Program-made: the position numbers and the translations under genes
Notes under the pieces: model-generated
The model's database searches: none
What the model was told of the DNA's origin: nothing
Seen by the model: only the letters and a program-made list of their open reading frames with translations
Source of the DNA: a virus
Length of the DNA: 24,061 bases
IMG/VR virus record: IMGVR_UViG_3300027714_000120
Location: 1 to 24,061 of that record
Reading direction: 5' to 3' (one strand)
Part shown: piece by piece, positions 14,425 to 21,976 of the stretch
Layout of the letters: every line of letters begins with the position of its first letter
How positions within the stretch are numbered: the stretch's first letter is position 1

Positions 14425-15555
14425 TTAACTACTTTTTATCCCATGTAATGAGTAACCATAACTGTTGTTTACTATTCCTGTCCAAGTAGTAAGTGAGCCT
14501 ACTTGTACTGGTGCGCTTTGATCTGAAGTGTTGCCTTGTCCATTACCTCCCAAACCTCCATATCCCCACGCATACATTTTACCGCTTTCAATAGCTTGAC
14601 TATTAAACGCATATGCTGCTATCTTTTCCCACGTAGTTGCTGAACCTATTTGTACTGGAGATGATCTATTAGTATTACTTCCATCACCTAAACGATAGGA
14701 ACTGTTGGCCCCCCATGCCCAGAGCGTACCATCAGTTTTAAGAGCAATCGTATGTGCGTTACTTGATGATACTCTAAGCCAATTAGTAAGAGAGCCTACT
14801 TGTACTGGAGAAAACCTATTAGTAGTATTACCAGTACCTAATTTTCCATTAGCACCAAATCCCCATGCCCATAAAGTATTATCAGTTTTAACAGCTATAC
14901 AAAAAGCATCAGTGCTGGCGCCACCTCCTGATACTTGCGCCCAATTAGTTAAATCTCCTACTATTGCCGGAGCAGTTCTATCTGAGCCTTCGCCATCGCC
15001 ATTTCCAAGACCCCCAGCAACACCCCAAGTGTAAAGTTGCCCATCAGTATTAATAGCAGCATTGTGGAATCCACCTGCTTGCATTTGCGCCCAATTAGTT
15101 GCTGAACCTATTTGTACTGGAACAGATTTCTGAGTGGTAGTACCATTGCCTACTTGCCCATTATCGTTTTGTCCCCATGCCCAGAGCGTACCATCAGTTT
15201 TAATAGCCGCTGAAAAGTAATAACCCGCTGTAACTTGTAACCACGTAGTTAATGATCCTATTTGTGTTGGGTTTGATTTATGATTATTATGCCCTAGTCC
15301 TAACTGACGATTTGCATTTCTACCAAAAGAATACATTTTACCAAGACTATTTGGAAATATTCCATGATATACCCCACCTGCTCCTTCAAGCCAATCTTCA
15401 TCCGATCCTACTTGTACTGGAGATGATTTACTAGCAGTAGACCCAATACCTGATCTTCCATCAGTACCCGGCCCCCAGCTCCATAATTGGCCCTCAATTG
15501 AAGCTGCGCCAAACGAACGCATGTTTGCAAAAAGTGATTGTAAAATACCACTCAT
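14425..15555 (-). CDS. RCC1-type seven-bladed beta-propeller, tail-associated
   Basis: I take ATG 15555 (MSGILQ) as the start, giving 376 residues: it overlaps the fibre stop as ATGA and has GGGAG 9 bases upstream. A nine-residue-longer version from 15582 has no such support. Seven repeats are visible by the W/F-G strand (WSWG, YSFG, WAWG, YTWG, WAWG, WAWG, YAWG), with the Gly at about residues 28, 78, 128, 178, 232, 282 and 331, near 50-residue spacing. Each is followed by a Gly/Asn turn, a PVQ[VI]GS strand and a conserved Trp. Seven blades make a closed propeller of the RCC1 fold. No enzyme residues are apparent. In this position it is most likely a receptor-binding or fibre-tip accessory; a host-directed binding role is also possible. 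Confidence 0.88.
   Translation of the reverse strand: MSGILQSLFANMRSFGAASIEGQLWSWGPGTDGRSGIGSTASKSSPVQVGSDEDWLEGAGGVYHGIFPNSLGKMYSFGRNANRQLGLGHNNHKSNPTQIGSLTTWLQVTAGYYFSAAIKTDGTLWAWGQNDNGQVGNGTTTQKSVPVQIGSATNWAQMQAGGFHNAAINTDGQLYTWGVAGGLGNGDGEGSDRTAPAIVGDLTNWAQVSGGGASTDAFCIAVKTDNTLWAWGFGANGKLGTGNTTNRFSPVQVGSLTNWLRVSSSNAHTIALKTDGTLWAWGANSSYRLGDGSNTNRSSPVQIGSATTWEKIAAYAFNSQAIESGKMYAWGYGGLGGNGQGNTSDQSAPVQVGSLTTWTGIVNNSYGYSLHGIKSS
14711..15203 (-). repeat. 31-bp exact repeat between two propeller blades
   Basis: The 31 bases at 14711-14741 and 15173-15203 are identical, encoding the Lys-Thr-Asp-Gly-Thr-Leu-Trp-Ala-Trp-Gly strand of blades six and three. Other blades encode similar residues with different codons. 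Exact DNA identity at this distance points to recent gene conversion or blade duplication. Confidence 0.85.
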
Positions 15556-18350
15556 GTTAAACCGCTCCCAGAGATTAACCATGAAGTTGCTATTATTTTT
15601 ACTGCTGTTGCGGAACCAAACTGGGCTAGTGTACGTGAACCAGTTGTTCCAGCAGAAGATAAATACATTGTATCACTTGTAATTGCAATAGTCACATCAG
15701 CTACTGCCATGTTAATAAATGTAATAGCTGTTCCAACAGGGTAAGCAACTGAACCGTTTGCTGGTATAGTAAAAGTTCTAGCGTTATTATCACCTACGGG
15801 GTGAAATATATGTTTACCGGAGTCTGCAAGAACTAACGTATAAGCAGCACTTTTACTATTCTGAGGTATGTTTTTAAAACCTACATCAGTAAGCCCATCA
15901 AGAATATTAAGCTCTGCTGCGGTACTAGTAACTCCATCAAGAATATTAAGTTCTGCTGTAGTGCTTGTCACACCATCAAGAAGATTAAGTTCTGTTGCAG
16001 TGCTTGTAACACCATCAAGGATATTTAACTCTGCTGCAGTGCTTGTAACACCATCAAGAATATTTAACTCTGCTGTAGTGCTTGTAACACCATCTATTAA
16101 ATTTAACTCTGTTGCTGTTGCTGTGACACCATCAAGAATATTTAACTCAGCAGCCGTACTTGTAACAGCAGTGCTACCCAATATTAAATCACCATCAGGA
16201 ACTATAACATCACCTGCAAAAGTAACACCATTTGTACCTGTTGGTACATGGGCAACTAATGCATCAGCATCGTTTCTAATAGTTATATCGCCTGTACTAC
16301 CCTGCCCTGTAAGAACAAGACCGTCAGCAGCAGCGTAACCTATTGCAGCATTATCACCTGCAGAAGTATCACCATCTGGTTCAAAGGTAGCGGCTGTAGC
16401 TACACCTGTAACATCAACAGAAGCTAAAACAGAATTACCTGCAACGTCTATTGCTCCACTAATGTCTAAGGTAGCTGCATCTAGTTCGCCAGAAATAGTA
16501 AAGTTGCGTATACCTGTGTAGTCTTTATTAGAATCTAAAATAACTGCTTTAGAAGCTACTGCCGTTCCTACTGCAGTTGAGCCAATATCAAGAGCGTTGA
16601 GTTCTCCTACAACTGCTGTAATTCCGTCTAAAGCATTAAGTTCTGCTGCGGTACTTGTAACACCGTCAAGAATATTAAGTTCTGCTGCGGTGCTTGTAAC
16701 ACCATCAAGAATATTTAATTCGGCAGCAGTACTTGTTACACCGTCAAGAATGTTAAGTTCAGCAGTAGTACTTGTAACACCATCAAGAAGATTAATTTCG
16801 GTAGCTGTTGAAGTAACTGCTACATTTTCATTAATTTTAGGAGATGTTAAAGTTTTATTTGTCAACGTGTCTACAGATACACGAGATAGTAATGTTGAAT
16901 TAGCACCTGCGGGTAACATTAAAGTGTTGGTAACACTTGCAGAGTGTGGTTGCCCAAATACTTTTTGACCATGACTATTACTTTCACAATTAAATACTAC
17001 TGCACCTGAGTTAGTATTTCCTCTAACTACAACTGTACCTGTTCCATTAGGAGCTAGATCAAGAGTTGCATTTGAAGTAGTAACAATATCTGCACCGTTC
17101 ATGTCTAAGTTACCGCCCAATTGAGGACTAGTATCTTCTACTACATTAGATAAGTCTCCACTTGAACCAGTACCTGCAATGATAGCTGATCTAGTAACTC
17201 TTTTAAGACCGCCACCAGATGTATCAACTGCTAACAAAACATCATCATCCGCAGCAGTACTAATTTCTGTTAAATCTCCTACAGCAACAGGATTAAAATT
17301 AGTGCCATCTGCTACTAAAATATGGCCTGCTGTGTTTGTTGCCATTACTAGATCGTCACCACTAATAGTAAGATCGCCTGCTATAGTAAGATTTCTTATT
17401 CCAGTATAATCTTTGTTAGCGTCTAAGATAACTGCTTTAGAAGCTACGGCGGTTCCTATTGCTGTTGAACCAATATCAAGAGCGTTTAGCTCTCCTACAA
17501 CTGCTGTAATACCATCTAAAGCGTTAAGCTCCGCTGCTGTGCTTGTAACACCATCTAAAATATTAAGTTCTGCTGCGGTACTAGTTACACCATCAAGAAT
17601 ATTAAGTTCTGCTGCGGTGCTTGTTACGCCATCTAAGATATTAAGTTCTGCTGCGGTACTTGTGACACCATCAAGAATATTAAGTTCTGCTGCGGTGCTT
17701 GTTACGCCATCTAGGATGTTAAGTTCAGCAGCCGTAGAAGTAATAGCTGTACCTGCTAAATCTAAAACATCTGCAAACACTGTACCGTCAACATATACAT
17801 TACGCCATTGTTGGCTTGCAGAACCTAAGTCAAAAGTATCGTCATCGTCAGGTATAATATGTGAATCAACATTAGCTCCAAAAACTACATTATCAGCAGC
17901 GGCATCACCCAGTGTAATTGTTCCACCATTAAATGTAGTTGTCCCTGTTACAGTAAGATTTCCACCTACTCCAACATTACCTGTAGTTGTAATACTATCT
18001 ATAAAGGCATTTTTAAAATATTTACTACTTGTTCCTAAGTCTAAATCGCTGTCAGCGTTAGGTACTAGTGCGCCATCTTGCAAGACCATTTGTTTTGCAG
18101 CGGCACTAGAAACTTCTACATAGAACTCCCAAGTATTACCTGTGGTCAATATTTTATTTAAAAAATCTTGATCACCTATAGTGTGAATATTACCGCCTTC
18201 TCCTGATGTGCCATCGTGCCTATGACCTGTAGTTCCACTAGACGCATATGAAAAAGCAGTTAGGAGACGGTTAAATTCTTCATTAAATAACGCAGCAGTA
18301 ATTGTATCGCCATCTGCGAAACTGCTTTGTCTTACATAACTTGTAGCCAT
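15552..18350 (-). CDS. Tail fibre with 13-residue repeat arrays
   Basis: 932 residues; TAGGAG lies 9 bases before ATG 18350. The N-terminus (FADGDTITAALFNEEFNRLL, about 11-30) then TGHRHDGTSGEGG (about 41-53) is a form common at the head of marine phage fibres; the His-x-His in GHRHDGT could bind a metal. Residues 95-200 hold DLDLGTSSKYFKN and DTFDLGSASQQWRNVY units, which look like beta-prism or shaft repeats. Three arrays of TSTAAELNILDGV follow (204-294, 513-590, 730-820). A 55-residue segment is duplicated (269-323 and 565-619). The C-terminal 110 residues (KSAAYTLVLADSGKHIFH onward) look like the distal tip domain. Role: receptor binding. It directly follows the nozzle-like gene and precedes the propeller and sulfotransferase genes. 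Confidence 0.9.
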   Translation of the reverse strand: MATSYVRQSSFADGDTITAALFNEEFNRLLTAFSYASSGTTGHRHDGTSGEGGNIHTIGDQDFLNKILTTGNTWEFYVEVSSAAAKQMVLQDGALVPNADSDLDLGTSSKYFKNAFIDSITTTGNVGVGGNLTVTGTTTFNGGTITLGDAAADNVVFGANVDSHIIPDDDDTFDLGSASQQWRNVYVDGTVFADVLDLAGTAITSTAAELNILDGVTSTAAELNILDGVTSTAAELNILDGVTSTAAELNILDGVTSTAAELNILDGVTSTAAELNALDGITAVVGELNALDIGSTAIGTAVASKAVILDANKDYTGIRNLTIAGDLTISGDDLVMATNTAGHILVADGTNFNPVAVGDLTEISTAADDDVLLAVDTSGGGLKRVTRSAIIAGTGSSGDLSNVVEDTSPQLGGNLDMNGADIVTTSNATLDLAPNGTGTVVVRGNTNSGAVVFNCESNSHGQKVFGQPHSASVTNTLMLPAGANSTLLSRVSVDTLTNKTLTSPKINENVAVTSTATEINLLDGVTSTTAELNILDGVTSTAAELNILDGVTSTAAELNILDGVTSTAAELNALDGITAVVGELNALDIGSTAVGTAVASKAVILDSNKDYTGIRNFTISGELDAATLDISGAIDVAGNSVLASVDVTGVATAATFEPDGDTSAGDNAAIGYAAADGLVLTGQGSTGDITIRNDADALVAHVPTGTNGVTFAGDVIVPDGDLILGSTAVTSTAAELNILDGVTATATELNLIDGVTSTTAELNILDGVTSTAAELNILDGVTSTATELNLLDGVTSTTAELNILDGVTSTAAELNILDGLTDVGFKNIPQNSKSAAYTLVLADSGKHIFHPVGDNNARTFTIPANGSVAYPVGTAITFINMAVADVTIAITSDTMYLSSAGTTGSRTLAQFGSATAVKIIATSWLISGSGLT
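15891..16163 (-). repeat. Fibre repeat array 3 (7 x 39 bp)
   Basis: Fibre residues 730-820: seven units alternating between TSTAAELNILDGV, TSTTAELNILDGV and TATATELNLIDGV or TSTATELNLLDGV types. A higher-order order of three units (TATELNL[IL], TTAELNI, TAAELNI) occurs twice, suggesting duplication in 117-bp steps. Confidence 0.88.
16581..16814 (-). repeat. Fibre repeat array 2 (6 x 39 bp)
   Basis: Fibre residues 513-590: TSTATEINLLDGV, TSTTAELNILDGV, two TSTAAELNILDGV, TSTAAELNALDGI and the degenerate TAVVGELNALDIG. The last two units and the following 29 residues copy the end of array 1, so a block of about 55 residues (165 bp) has been duplicated within the gene. Confidence 0.9.
17469..17741 (-). 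repeat. Fibre repeat array 1 (7 x 39 bp)
   Basis: Fibre residues 204-294: five copies of TSTAAELNILDGV, one TSTAAELNALDGI and one degenerate TAVVGELNALDIG, each 39 bases. Synonymous differences between copies show that the array is not a fresh slippage product throughout. Confidence 0.9.
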
Positions 18351-18355
18351 TTTTG

Positions 18356-19969
18356 TTATCTCCTACCGGAAGGTCTATAATCTACATAGAAACCGTTTAT
18401 TGAATAAGGTGCTTTAGTATCCTGACTGAATATTTTAAAAGCAATATTATGTCCACTGCCTTGAACGGCTGTTCTAACCATTGGATCACCTGATGAACCA
18501 AATACAGAACTTCCAAAAAGAGAAGCAACACTTCCAAATACTGCTGGAGTTGGTATTTCATCTAAGGCATACAAAGGCGGTTGTAGCCTATCTAAAGAAT
18601 CAAAATCATATGAAACTTTTAAATTAGGTTGTATTGCCCCTTCAGGTGTAAAAGATATTTTTGCGTAGTGTAAAGATTTAAGTGTACCCGCATCTCCAAA
18701 ATCTAAATTAGGTGTTTTATATCTAGCATCTACATTTGTAGTCACACCTGCGGGATTAAAAGAGTTACCTTTATTATGGTTATAAACATAACCTGCACTA
18801 TCACCATGATATATTTGTTCTATATTTGAAAAATCAAATCCTGATGCAAAACCTTGTGCTTGTATACCTATAGTTTCAGACCACTCAAAACCATTAGGAG
18901 TTATAGTTCCAATTATACCTTTAGATGTAGAAGTAGTTCCTGTTGGTGCGCTATAAAAAAATCTATACTGTGATTTACTTCTTAGTACTGCACTACTAAT
19001 AGTAAATGAGCCTATAGATTTTGCTACTGTAGATACTACAGATTGAATTTGCCGTGACACAGAGCCTAACTCTACGTCACCAATTCTATCTGTACCTGCA
19101 ACTAAACGAAAACCATCAGGACTCAAGAATAATAGATCGCCGCCTATCTCTTGGATACTGTGTCCGTCTAAGCAACCTACGTTCTTTGTTATAGGTGTAA
19201 TAGCTATAGTATCAGCATCATTTATATTTGATAACTTATAAATACTATTTTTACAAAATATAATTAAATCAGCGCGGAAACTTTTTATCCCTACTACTTG
19301 ATCATCTAACGCAATACTTCCTGAACCACTACTAGTAAAACTATTTATGTCACTTGTACCGCTATAAAATATTGTGTTAAGTGCTGTGTCTGCACCAGCG
19401 ACTACTAAATGTTTATCATGCACAACACAGAATTTAGGAAAGACAGTACCTGAGACTGTAATCTCTTCATAAAAATAAGTTCTATTAGTTAATGCTCCTG
19501 TACCTGTCATTTTGAAAAGAGCAGGTTTAGCACCTGAACCTTTATCAGTAATAATTAATTCACCATATACACTGTTTCCTTCAAATACAGCAAAAGTAGC
19601 TTGGGCTTGGGATGTTCTTGCTGCCGTACTACGTCCATTAAATGTACTGTAATTGTCACCACCGCCAGCTACACTAGCTTTATTTATTTGTAACCAACTT
19701 TCTCCATCTAAACTAAAATAAATATTAGTTCCTGAACAAGCAATTAGGCCATCCGCATACACAAAAAGCCCTAATATACCATTAGAGCCATTGGGATTTA
19801 CAGCGTCACTACCACCAAATTGCGTATAGCCATTTATTCTTCTATACCCACCATCAGGATCAACTTCAAAGTTTTCTAGTTCGGTAGCAAAACCGGGCTG
19901 CTCTAACATTTGAAACTGATTTAGATTAGTATTTAAGCCACCTTGACAGGATAAACCAAATGCTTGCAT
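18356..19969 (-). CDS. Tail nozzle/tubular-B-like protein, 537 aa
   Basis: The protein opens MQAFGLSCQGGLNTNLNQ, then EQPGFATELENFEVDPDGGYRRINGY: the 'list of defined quantities plus reference' start seen in podovirus tail-tube proteins of the T7 gp12 and P22 gp10 (stabilisation) type. The body is beta-rich with repeated strand-turn units (LFVYADGLIACSGTNIYFSL, FCVVHDKHLVVAGADTAL, GGDLLFLSPDGFRLVAGTD) that suggest a propeller, and it ends in YSINGFYVDYRPSGRR. No enzyme motif is seen. It would extend the connector and carry the fibres, which are encoded next. The start ATG 19969 is two bases after the previous stop, with only a weak AGG upstream. Family-level assignment is by pattern memory; the structural role is fairly safe from gene order. 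Confidence 0.82.
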   Translation of the reverse strand: MQAFGLSCQGGLNTNLNQFQMLEQPGFATELENFEVDPDGGYRRINGYTQFGGSDAVNPNGSNGILGLFVYADGLIACSGTNIYFSLDGESWLQINKASVAGGGDNYSTFNGRSTAARTSQAQATFAVFEGNSVYGELIITDKGSGAKPALFKMTGTGALTNRTYFYEEITVSGTVFPKFCVVHDKHLVVAGADTALNTIFYSGTSDINSFTSSGSGSIALDDQVVGIKSFRADLIIFCKNSIYKLSNINDADTIAITPITKNVGCLDGHSIQEIGGDLLFLSPDGFRLVAGTDRIGDVELGSVSRQIQSVVSTVAKSIGSFTISSAVLRSKSQYRFFYSAPTGTTSTSKGIIGTITPNGFEWSETIGIQAQGFASGFDFSNIEQIYHGDSAGYVYNHNKGNSFNPAGVTTNVDARYKTPNLDFGDAGTLKSLHYAKISFTPEGAIQPNLKVSYDFDSLDRLQPPLYALDEIPTPAVFGSVASLFGSSVFGSSGDPMVRTAVQGSGHNIAFKIFSQDTKAPYSINGFYVDYRPSGRR

Positions 19970-19971
19970 AA

Positions 19972-20742
19972 TTAAATAAACCTAATTCTATCATCAGACA
20001 TAACTGTGGGCGTTGGATGCAGTAGATTTTCTCTCATGCTTTTTAATCCTTTCTTATAATCATCTAAAGCAAAGACTGCCATTTGAGGATTATCTTTAAA
20101 TTGATGTGTGTAATATCTAGCCTTAGATAATACAACAGTTTTATACACATCAGGGAAAACAATTGCGTCACCATGAGCATCTAACTGTGTAGGTAAGTCA
20201 TAAGCAAAGAACCAAACTTTATATACTTTATCTGGTATTGGGCTTAATCCAAATTTTCTAGAATCAGGACTTCTAATAACAAATTGAGGTGTCCCACCTA
20301 CTGCTTGATCAGCATCATCAGCATTTTCTTGTGTACGTCTAAAGTCTTTCCACTTTTCTGTGCTTATAAAATTTAAATTTCTAGACACATAAGGTGCTGT
20401 TTCGCCACTAACACCTACAGTTGTAATATAAAAATTATTCCAATCTATAGCACCATAATCATTTACTATACTGGAACTTGCTGCTTTTAATTCATACCAC
20501 CTAGTTGCTGCTGTAGTTTGAACAACAACATTTCCAAACATTGGATCAGTAGCCCCACTTTCTCCTGTAGATAAGAAGGGCCATTTTGGTTCTTCATTTA
20601 CTATATCTAAGTATGCTCTATTTATACAATCTTTAGCGTGTGCTTGTATTCCTACAGCACTAGAGAAATTTGAAGCCGTAACAACAATTTCATTCAGCTC
20701 ACGCAACAGTTCATTTGTTAACTCTAAGAAGGTAGTAGCCAT
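19972..20742 (-). CDS. Head-tail connector/adaptor (gp11- or gp4-like)
   Basis: 256 residues: TFLELTNELLRELNEIVVTASNF then HAKDCINRAYLDIVNEEPKWPFL (about 33-55) form a helical start typical of podovirus adaptor proteins (T7 gp11 tail tubular A, P22 gp4). A beta-rich middle with TRWYEL follows, then the motif PDSRKFGLSPIPDKVYKVWF, and a helical end (YKTVVLSKARYYTHQFKDN, about 202-220; DDYKKGLKSMREN). It would ring the portal below the head. It sits after the capsid genes and before the nozzle-like gene, as expected. The start ATG 20742 follows the previous stop by two bases with a poor Shine-Dalgarno, so translation may be coupled. Confidence 0.85.
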   Translation of the reverse strand: MATTFLELTNELLRELNEIVVTASNFSSAVGIQAHAKDCINRAYLDIVNEEPKWPFLSTGESGATDPMFGNVVVQTTAATRWYELKAASSSIVNDYGAIDWNNFYITTVGVSGETAPYVSRNLNFISTEKWKDFRRTQENADDADQAVGGTPQFVIRSPDSRKFGLSPIPDKVYKVWFFAYDLPTQLDAHGDAIVFPDVYKTVVLSKARYYTHQFKDNPQMAVFALDDYKKGLKSMRENLLHPTPTVMSDDRIRFI

Positions 20743-20744
20743 AA

Positions 20745-20897
20745 TTATTTATCTTTCTTTTTAAAAATTCTGTCGTAGTTTTCATCATACTTTTTCTTTC
20801 GTTCACGCTCAAAGAAAGAACCTGCAAGACCTAAAGTTTTGCCTCTCTTTTTACTATTAAGCATTACTGGCTGGGCATCTGTTCCGATTTGAGGCAT
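20745..20897 (-). CDS. 50-residue basic protein between capsid and connector
   Basis: I choose ATG 20897 (MPQIGTDAQP) because AAGGAG lies 7 bases upstream; an upstream in-frame start at 20948 would run through a terminator hairpin and lacks a Shine-Dalgarno. The protein is Lys/Arg-rich, with a SKKRGKTLGLAGSFFERERKKK centre (in two pieces: SKKRGKTLG and FFERERKKK) and an FKKKDK end. I do not recognise it. It is the first gene after the terminator. Candidate roles are a minor head or connector component, by position only. Confidence 0.75.
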   Translation of the reverse strand: MPQIGTDAQPVMLNSKKRGKTLGLAGSFFERERKKKYDENYDRIFKKKDK

Positions 20898-20910
20898 TCT
20901 TTGCTCCTTT

Positions 20911-20946
20911 AAAACAAAAAAAGTAAGGAGGCTTTTTACAGCCCCC
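20911..20946 (-). terminator. Rho-independent terminator after capsid gene
   Basis: Reading the minus strand, GGGGGCT (20946-20940), loop GTAAAA and AGCCTCC (20933-20927) form a 7-bp stem with one G-U pair. A T-rich run follows (20926-20911, including seven T in a row). It begins 14 bases after the capsid stop and ends just before the Shine-Dalgarno of the 50-residue gene. It probably lowers, rather than abolishes, transcription of the tail genes relative to capsid. Confidence 0.8.
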
Positions 20947-20959
20947 AAACTTAAACTAA

Positions 20960-21949
20960 CTAGTCAACGCCATAGAAGGCAGAAACTAACGCATCAGGAC
21001 GTAGTACTTTGGAACCATATACATGGAGTCCTCGTACAATGTCACCGAAGCTATCAGGATCACGCAACACTTCAGTACTAGTAATAGTCTGAGCTGTCGC
21101 TGTAGCAGACATGTGACCAGCAAGAACACGACCAGCAGCGTTTGATGCTGCAGCAATGTTGTTAGTCTTATACATGTCAAAGCCACGCAACTTACCAGAT
21201 GAAACTAGTCCGTTACGAATTGACCCTTGACCTGCATTGTAATCCACTGAAAGAAGTTTAGAAGAACTTTGAACAAGTATCTCATAAAATTCAGGATTAG
21301 CTAGGAACCAACGGCCCTCTTCTGGAACATTAGATTCATCCAGTAGGCGAGACATATGGGATAGTACATCAATAGGATCATGCTCTGAGCTGCCAAAGCC
21401 AATATCCAAATTACCTGTACCGTCAAAAGTTCCTGCTGCAAGGTCAGTTGCACTATCAGAACCAAGAATATGATTGGGGCTAGATGCTGATACACCCGCA
21501 AGCATAGTCGCAATAACACCTTCATCAAAAGCATCTTTCAGTGCATAAGCAGCGGCAGATGTTGCAGCTTCTCTGAAATTAACATGAGACATGTTAGATT
21601 CAATATCGTCTACAATGAATTTGAAAGCATTAGCTGTGTCAACGACAAGATTTACTTCTTGGTCAGTCAACTTAGTTTGCGTAATGTCTGCACCCCTTTC
21701 GTAAGTGTAGACAGTAATTTCTGGTTCTTTGATGATCCTTACAGAATCACCGTATGCTGCAATTTCACCAGCATAGTCAGTATTCGTAATTGCTTCCGCA
21801 ACTGAAGACTTCCTAAAAAAGTTTAGAACTTGTTTAGAATAGACTGCTGGTAAAAAGTATGAGTTAGTTTGTCCAGCTACTGAGTTACCAAAGTTACCAT
21901 TGGTGTCAGTACTCTGTTCAAAAAACTGGTCTGATGCATTATAAGCCAT
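20960..21949 (-). CDS. Major capsid protein (HK97-fold type)
   Basis: 329 residues; GGAG 8 bases before ATG 21949. The N-terminus (AYNASDQFFEQSTDTNGN, then FLPAVYSKQVLNFFRKSSVAEAIT at about 33-56) leads into GDSVRIIKEPEITVYTYERG and NAFKFIVDDIESNMSHVNFREAA (about 107-129). A segment FLANPEFYEILVQSSSKLLS follows, then SGKLRGFDMYKTNNIAAAS. These are the spine-helix and domain pattern of HK97-fold coat proteins as used by T7-like and related marine podoviruses. It sits after a scaffold-like gene and before a strong terminator, the normal place for coat. Codon use is somewhat more GC-rich than in neighbours, consistent with high expression. The gene ends TAG with no readthrough or frameshift extension visible. 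Confidence 0.92.
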   Translation of the reverse strand: MAYNASDQFFEQSTDTNGNFGNSVAGQTNSYFLPAVYSKQVLNFFRKSSVAEAITNTDYAGEIAAYGDSVRIIKEPEITVYTYERGADITQTKLTDQEVNLVVDTANAFKFIVDDIESNMSHVNFREAATSAAAYALKDAFDEGVIATMLAGVSASSPNHILGSDSATDLAAGTFDGTGNLDIGFGSSEHDPIDVLSHMSRLLDESNVPEEGRWFLANPEFYEILVQSSSKLLSVDYNAGQGSIRNGLVSSGKLRGFDMYKTNNIAAASNAAGRVLAGHMSATATAQTITSTEVLRDPDSFGDIVRGLHVYGSKVLRPDALVSAFYGVD

Positions 21950-21976
21950 GATTATATCTCCAAATAAAAAACAATT

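Noticed and set aside
15556-15582. Upstream in-frame start for the RCC1 protein
   Set aside because: It lies within the fibre gene with no ribosome site of its own. ATG 15555 has GGGAG and a classical ATGA overlap.
15891-17741. CRISPR-like array suggested by regularly spaced repeats
   Set aside because: The 39-bp repeats are contiguous, in frame with a coding fibre and without spacers. They vary mainly at synonymous positions.
17413-18123. Plus-strand open frame of 236 codons opposite the fibre gene
   Set aside because: It mirrors the fibre repeat arrays; the repeat unit lacks stops in this antisense frame. There is no Shine-Dalgarno, and the product is a low-complexity repeat of Ser/Ala/Val.
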